Assembly: GCA_947184155.2 (NCBI GenBank)
Contig: CAMXCT020006638.1
Span: 55,001 to 119,000 of the forward strand
Source of the DNA: Cladocopium goreaui
Taxonomy: Eukaryota; Sar; Dinophyceae; Suessiales; Symbiodiniaceae
Direction: 5' to 3'
Length of the DNA stretch: 64,000 bases
Of this stretch, positions 58,906 through 64,000 are shown piece after piece. How positions within the stretch are numbered: position 1 is the stretch's first letter; every line of letters starts with the position of its first letter. Both the position numbers and the translations under genes were made by a program. Below the pieces are notes generated by a model. That model ran no database searches and was not told the DNA's origin. It saw nothing but the letters and a program-made list of their open reading frames with translations.

Positions 58906-60374
58906 TTCGAATTGGTTTCGGCGTTGGCTTTTTGGATAGCTGCTGCGGGCATCCAATTTATCCATATCGTAGAGAAAAGGATGCTGTGCAACGAGTGTGC
59001 TGCAAACTTGCGTGATGGAAGTTGGGAAGTCCTGATGAGTTCGTTTGTTTTAGGCAGGATCCAGGTTTGTGATGATTTGTGCATAGTGAGAGTCCGGTTG
59101 GTCAAAAGCTTTGCATGATCAAAGATCTCCAGATCGTTCACAAACTGAATCAATTTGTGGAAGCTTTGGTGAATCCGTAGCTTGCTTTGCCCAGGCTGCG
59201 CGAACCGTGGAAAACGAGGTACTTCATGCAATCGCAGGCAGTGAGCGTTTTTATGTTGTTGGCTGTTGTTATTTTTAATGATCCCTGATTTTTGTTCAGA
59301 TTTCTGGGGGGGCGGGATACAAAGCATTTCAGATGATTGAGCAGAATTTCGAGAACTTGACTCAGAACTTTGCTTGTCAAAATCCAAGTTCCTTTTTGGC
59401 TAGCTCCGCCTCGCTGGGAAAAAGAATAGTGGCTTGCAGCAAGGTGCCCAGAGGTGGAATAGGCTGCGGTTGGTTTGTTGGTCCAAAAATGGGCTGAACA
59501 CCTGCACATGTTTTGGCCATGCTTATCTGATCGCATTTTTTTCAATCATCAAGTTTAACAGCCAGCACTTGTGATATGCCCCAAACTCTTTCGGGATTGT
59601 CGGAACTTTCATTTTTGGTGACATTACAGTACTTTACGGCCTTCCGCTATGTTGGGATGTTATAACTTGATGGCTCTTGGTTCAATCATCAAATTTCAAG
59701 GGGGTCCAAGGTTGAGACCATGCCAAAGTCACACATCTCATGGCCAGAGATGGACATTCAGAGGAAACATCCGCTTTGACCCATGAAGTCATGAGTTGAA
59801 ACATGCCGATCGTCAACCGGCATCGGGCCACCTGGGGATGTGAGCAACGCTCTTGGGATCTTTTCGGGAGGAACAAAAGGAACATCGACAACTGATGGAT
59901 GTACCGAGACAATTCCACCAACAAACACCAACTGATCACTCGGAGACAAGCAGAGGCTACACTTACCCACACTGATGCATGAACTGATTCAAGATGTCAT
60001 CACTCTTCACCAGGCTCCAAATCTTAAACCACACTCCCCAAACATGTTTCCAACAACCGGCGTTGCGAGGCTGAACTGGAGCCTTAAGGTGTGCCCAAGG
60101 TCGGCGCGATGTGAGTAGGAAGAATTGATGTCTGATGGTATGAAAATGGATTCAGTTCGGGGTACCGGATAGTCATCATCTCCGGTACGAAATCATCCAA
60201 TGACTTGGGGGTTTTGCATTGACTCAAGAAACACTCGTATGTCAAAACATGTCAAAGCATGCCACTTGTCGAAGTGGTCTGCGATGTCTCTTCTATAGTA
60301 ATCTTTTGTCCTGCACCAAACTCAAGGTTTTCTGGTCAGCATTTTGGGATGGAAGGACCTATGCAACTCTCTCC
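58906..60374. other. 3' flank of ankyrin gene B
   Basis: Matches 43,431-44,625 of copy A but has a 180-bp extra stretch at about 60,013-60,196. Nothing recognisable as a gene. Confidence 0.5.
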
Positions 60375-60534
60375 GGTATGTCACATTGCCATACCATCCA
60401 GAGCTTGGCGTTGCATGAGCATTCGGGCGGCAGACCGAGGGGAGGCATTGGTGCTGCGGCACACTTTGAAAGCGCGGAGGCTCGGTTGATGTGGAGTGTT
60501 CGGCTGATGGTCAGTAAGCAGATTTTACCTCCTT

Positions 60535-60748
60535 ATCACTGGGTCGTGAACGGATTGAACGAATCTAATCGTAGTGAAACATATTAGACGTATAACTCAG
60601 TCTCTTGCAACTTCAGGCATCCCAGTGCGATGTTAAACTTTCAGCAAGGACCCTAGGACCTCTTTGCAGAAGCGGAGCAGAAGCGATGTAAGTCTTCTGA
60701 CTGTTTCGTTCCAGAGTTTGTTTTCTCACAGCTCCGTTTTGTCCGCAA
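60535..60748 (+). repeat. Third copy of the ankyrin upstream segment
   Basis: About 210 bp from ACTGGGTCGTGAACGG to TTTCTCACAGCTC matches the sequence upstream of both ankyrin genes (38,785-38,990 and 53,745-53,950). It lies in a stretch of about 990 bp (60,375-61,366) present only in copy B. Confidence 0.85.
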
Positions 60749-61325
60749 ACATCTTTTTCAACCATTCTCGAACGCAAAGATGACGAAAACAAGCTGCTGA
60801 CTGAAACCCAGTGTTTTTCAATACAAACGAGGAAGATCCAGTGCTGAACGCAAATCTCAACAGATCTCAGGAAGCGTTGAAGTATTTTGAGTGGAAACAA
60901 TGCAACATGGCGTTGCATGGCGTTGCACATGTTGATGCATTTCTTGTTCTTTTTTAAGCATGGACACACATGGAACACATTGCGACCAGGTGATGAAGAC
61001 CGGCGCCTTCACGGTGCAAAAAGTTTGGCAGAGTTTCAGTGCAGAAAACTCGGGCGTGTCTCAAAATGTGGAAAACCTTTTTTTAAAAATGAAGGGGAAA
61101 TATGACTTAATTATGTTGATTGCGGTGGATTTGGGCATACCCCATTTTTGGACGCCCATTGTGTTTTGTTCGGCTGTTCGCTCATCCCATTTGTTTTTTG
61201 TTGCAAGAACTTGCAGTATCCGTGGAAAACCGCAGCCATTTCTTTTGGCTCTTAGAAATGATCGAAATATGGACTCGAACGGTCAAAATATCAGTGGGGA
61301 CTTAGTTGTTGAAGGTCTGTCAAAG

Positions 61326-62570
61326 ATGTTGTTTCGATGTTCCATTTTCTTCGTTTTGTGCTGTTTGTGCCCCCAATGGATCAATGGTCATGGCTTTGTC
61401 GAACCAAGGCCGAGCATGACGAAGCTGCCATCATTCAGCGGAATGTTTCCCGGAGGCCACCCATGGCATGTCAACATCCTGATGAAAAACATCAGATGAG
61501 GTTTTGAATTTCATGGATGTTACCGACATCAAGTATCCATGATATCCGTGATATATTGATGAATTTTGATAAGATCTGGAGAGAAATTACAGATATCAAC
61601 CTATTTGGATTCCGAGATCTTTGCAGATGTCAGAGATCTTCCATGGATCTCCAGGATATCCACTGCCAGGGAAGAAAGCACCGGTCACCACCGAGACCTG
61701 TTGGGAACTCAGTGGTGAAACCAGGTTTCAACCAGCACTTTCCACATGAATTTGTCTGGGAAATTACGATTAAAACATGTAAAAACCCAAATCTGATGGT
61801 CAATCATGTTTTTTCCCCTAATAGATTGCTATTCAGAAGGTATCTCCTATTTCCAGACAGCTGAATGGTTGATGATTTATGAACTGTTTCACAATGTTTC
61901 ACAATGTTTCACAATGTTTCACATGTTTCATGGGGGGTTCTTTGATTTGGATGGTTTTTTGGCGGTGAAACTGAGAAGTCACTAAGTCTGAGAAGACTGC
62001 CCCTGGATCTCAAAGCCTCACCAAAGCTTACCGACCGGTCATGGCCTCAGAGTGAAAAAAATGGGCAAAATGAGGAAATCAATGGTGAGCTGGAACATCC
62101 CACCAAATGATGATATAATGATAAATGAAGGTTTTAAAGGGAAGATCAAACTAAATGGCCGATTTTCGAGACCATGTTTAAGGGTTTTTTTTGCAGTTCT
62201 GAGTACATGAACAAAATATAACATTTTGGGGATATATCCATGGTATATCGGTGGTGCCAGGAGATCCACAGCCATGTGGCTTAGAGAACGGTGACATCGA
62301 TCTCCGTTTCCCATGTTTTCCCGACTTGGTGAGGTCATAAGAGACGTGCTGCAGGAGACTTCGTCTGAAATTCAGAAAAAGATGACCTGAAATTCAGACA
62401 TCTTTTTGTGTCAGTTGAAACATCTTGGAACATCTTGGAAGATCTTTGTTTACCACGTTGTTTTTTTTTCACGTGTGTTCTACTTTCATAGCCGTCGTCG
62501 CAGGAAGCCACGGGGCACAGCCCTGGGACTCCAGAGAGTATGTGGGGCAAACCCTGCAGGTCCGGTCTTG
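61326..62570 (+). CDS. Putative secreted protein with LPMO-like N-terminus
   Basis: Three phase-consistent exons: 61326-61455 (GC donor), 62261-62290 (GT donor) and 62504-62570 (GT donor, GTAGGT). The start gives a signal peptide (MLFRCSIFFVLCCLCPQWIN) followed by G and then HGFVEPRPS. A mature N-terminal His followed by G-x-V-x-P is the hallmark of lytic polysaccharide monooxygenases, in which the His binds copper. The next exons add PQPCGLEN and AQPWDSREYVG. Exons 2 and 3 are kept in copy A with an 18-nt in-frame indel, which suggests coding. The second copper His and the C-terminal part are not identified, so the family is a hypothesis. The same frame is open upstream to 60,960, so the true start could be earlier, without a signal peptide. 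Confidence 0.45.
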
Positions 62571-63499
62571 GTAGGTTCTGGTCGTGGTACTTTGGAATGT
62601 TGCCATATGTTGCCATGAGGTGACCAGATTAATGAATTTGATGAAAGTTTAGTTGTTGAAGCCTTGTTTAATGTTTGAAGTGTAACTAGTGTAACTCGGA
62701 TTGGGAAGGCAAAACATAGATGTCGCAATAGGCCATGCTTCCAAGAAGCAGTTCGCAACCATGGGCGAGTCGACTTGATGCAGAAGAAGGACTGGCATAA
62801 CTTGGGATTTAATGGCATTTAACCATCTAAAATGATGACAATAATGCTATATCACCAAGATTAGTTAGTAGGTATAGTAGGTGGTGGCTGCAAACAGATG
62901 AGTTTTTTCGAGTAAAATGGGATGATGATCCCCAATGACTGTCCTGTTTTTCAGGGTTGAAAGCATCATGCAGAGTATTCTCGAAGTTTCCCCATCATGC
63001 AGAGTATTCAGCCATAGTTCCATTTTAAGTTTCAATTTAAATTGCCATAGTTCAGCAATAGTTTCATTTTTCTAATTTAAGTTTAAATTGCCATAGTTCA
63101 TCCATAGTCCAGCCATAGTTCCAAGCTCTTCTTTTTTAACTAAAAAAGTGAGCTTGGGGCACTCCTATTTTGAGACATTCCCATATTTAATTTAATCTCA
63201 AGACTTGGACATAATATTGCAAACAATGTGCAAAAAAATAATACTTAAGAAATAAGTATGTTTTTTGTTTATAATTAATTACCCCTTAGCATTATATAAG
63301 CAAGTTAAATAATAAAACAAATAATTAAACAAGTTCCTCCATGTTTGTATATCTTTATGAAAACGTGTCTTTTCAGACTTTATCGACTGGATCCTTAGCG
63401 AACTGTCTTTTCAGATTTGATCCTTTTCAGGATGTGCCTTGCTCCACAATTGAGGCAGCACACGCAAGACGCCTTTCCCCTCCGGATTCCATGTCCACA
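62571..63499. other. AT-rich 3' region of copy B
   Basis: Collinear with 46,625-47,889 of copy A. No recognisable gene; further exons of the secreted protein could lie here unseen. Confidence 0.45.
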
Positions 63500-63845
63500 G
63501 CTGGACTATGGCTGAACTCTTGCTAGTTCGATCTAAACTATAACCAGTCTGAACTACAGCTAGTTCAGTCCGAACTATATTCATTTAGAACTATAGCTAG
63601 TTCAATCTGAATTCCAGTAATTTTCCTTTTGGTTTGGGATTTTTAATGGCGACCTTTTTCTTTGTTTTTGGGACCCTTTTTGGGCGCAAAAAGGTCGCCC
63701 TTCTTAACCCCTTGCGCGGTGCCAAACCAACGGGAAAATTACCATTATAGCCAGTTTGAACTATAGCTGGTTAGTCTGAACTATGGCTCGTTCAATCTAC
63801 ACCATAGCTGTTACAATCAGAACCATAGCTGGTTTCATTTAATCT
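63500..63845. repeat. GAACTATAGCTAGTTC repeats flanking a hairpin element
   Basis: Degenerate ~20-bp units on both sides of the hairpin element at 63,617-63,738. Longer than in copy A, which has lost the right-hand part. Confidence 0.75.
63617..63738. mobile_element. Hairpin MITE-like element, copy B
   Basis: Begins GTAATTTTCC and ends GGGAAAATTAC with nested inner arms GGCGACCTTTTT / AAAAAGGTCGCC. Complete version of the element at 48,042-48,153. Confidence 0.72.
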
Positions 63846-64000
63846 ATAGTTTTGTAAATCTATCATATTTAAAAACTGAAATTCTATACAAAACAACCAC
63901 TAAACCACACCATATTCATGACAAAATATAGAAATACAAAATACTAAGTCGAAAAGCTGCTAAACTTTAGAAAAAGTAAAGCTATTATAACTTCAATATG

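Larger units (their letters stand above)
48967..64000 (+). repeat. Segmental duplication, copy B (ankyrin locus)
   Basis: Direct tandem copy of 38,030-48,205, expanded to about 15 kb by insertions at 49,365, 49,931, 55,815 and about 60,375. It reaches the same point (AAGCTATTATAACTTCAATATG) at the window edge where copy A ends, so a further copy may follow outside the window. Confidence 0.92.

Overview
The window looks like dinoflagellate nuclear DNA, probably from a Symbiodiniaceae-like genome. Genes are split into many very short exons. Introns often start with GC, sometimes GA, instead of GT, and nearly all acceptors read AG|G. All recognisable genes lie on the + strand, and much of the rest is tandem repeat. 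No tRNA, rRNA, CRISPR array or bacterial operon was seen. All exon structures were worked out by eye from protein family patterns and reading-frame phase; none is supported by transcripts.

Layout. 0-6 kb: a 25-bp palindromic repeat and a 3.3-kb ACATGCAAAAC-type minisatellite. 6.7-17.1 kb: a plant/protist-organelle-type (POP) family A DNA polymerase gene. Its polymerase part is clear; its exonuclease part is tentative and looks degenerate. Its introns hold an 84-bp satellite, a 1-kb inverted-repeat element and two small MITEs. 18.5-23.1 kb: a PIGW/GWT1-like GPI-anchor inositol acyltransferase. 24.9-30.6 kb: a UCH37/UCHL5-like deubiquitinase, reconstructed over about 19 exons, with the catalytic Cys in a 27-nt exon. 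30.6-37.3 kb: mostly a succession of unrelated short satellites.

38.0-64.0 kb: a tandem direct segmental duplication. Copy A (about 38,030-48,205) and copy B (about 48,967 to the window end) each carry an ankyrin-repeat gene. The predicted protein has an N-terminal Met-Gly-Cys acylation signal, one EF-hand, a conserved SHFWG...YWIC...RIWCLFE domain and 17-20 ankyrin repeats of 33 residues. Downstream in each copy are exons of a small secreted protein whose mature N-terminus would be His-Gly-Phe-Val, as in lytic polysaccharide monooxygenases. It looks intact in B and broken in A.

Copy B has gained three datable insertions for which copy A supplies the empty site: a 480-bp element filled with TTTCGGG repeats (8-bp target duplication), a 3.5-kb inverted-repeat element made almost only of satellites (4-bp target duplication), and an 849-bp retroelement-like insert with a 15-bp target duplication inside the ankyrin gene. 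The recurring theme is transposon-like elements whose interiors are tandem repeats. The housekeeping genes (organelle DNA replication, GPI anchor synthesis, ubiquitin removal) have no evident functional link; they share only strand and exon style.
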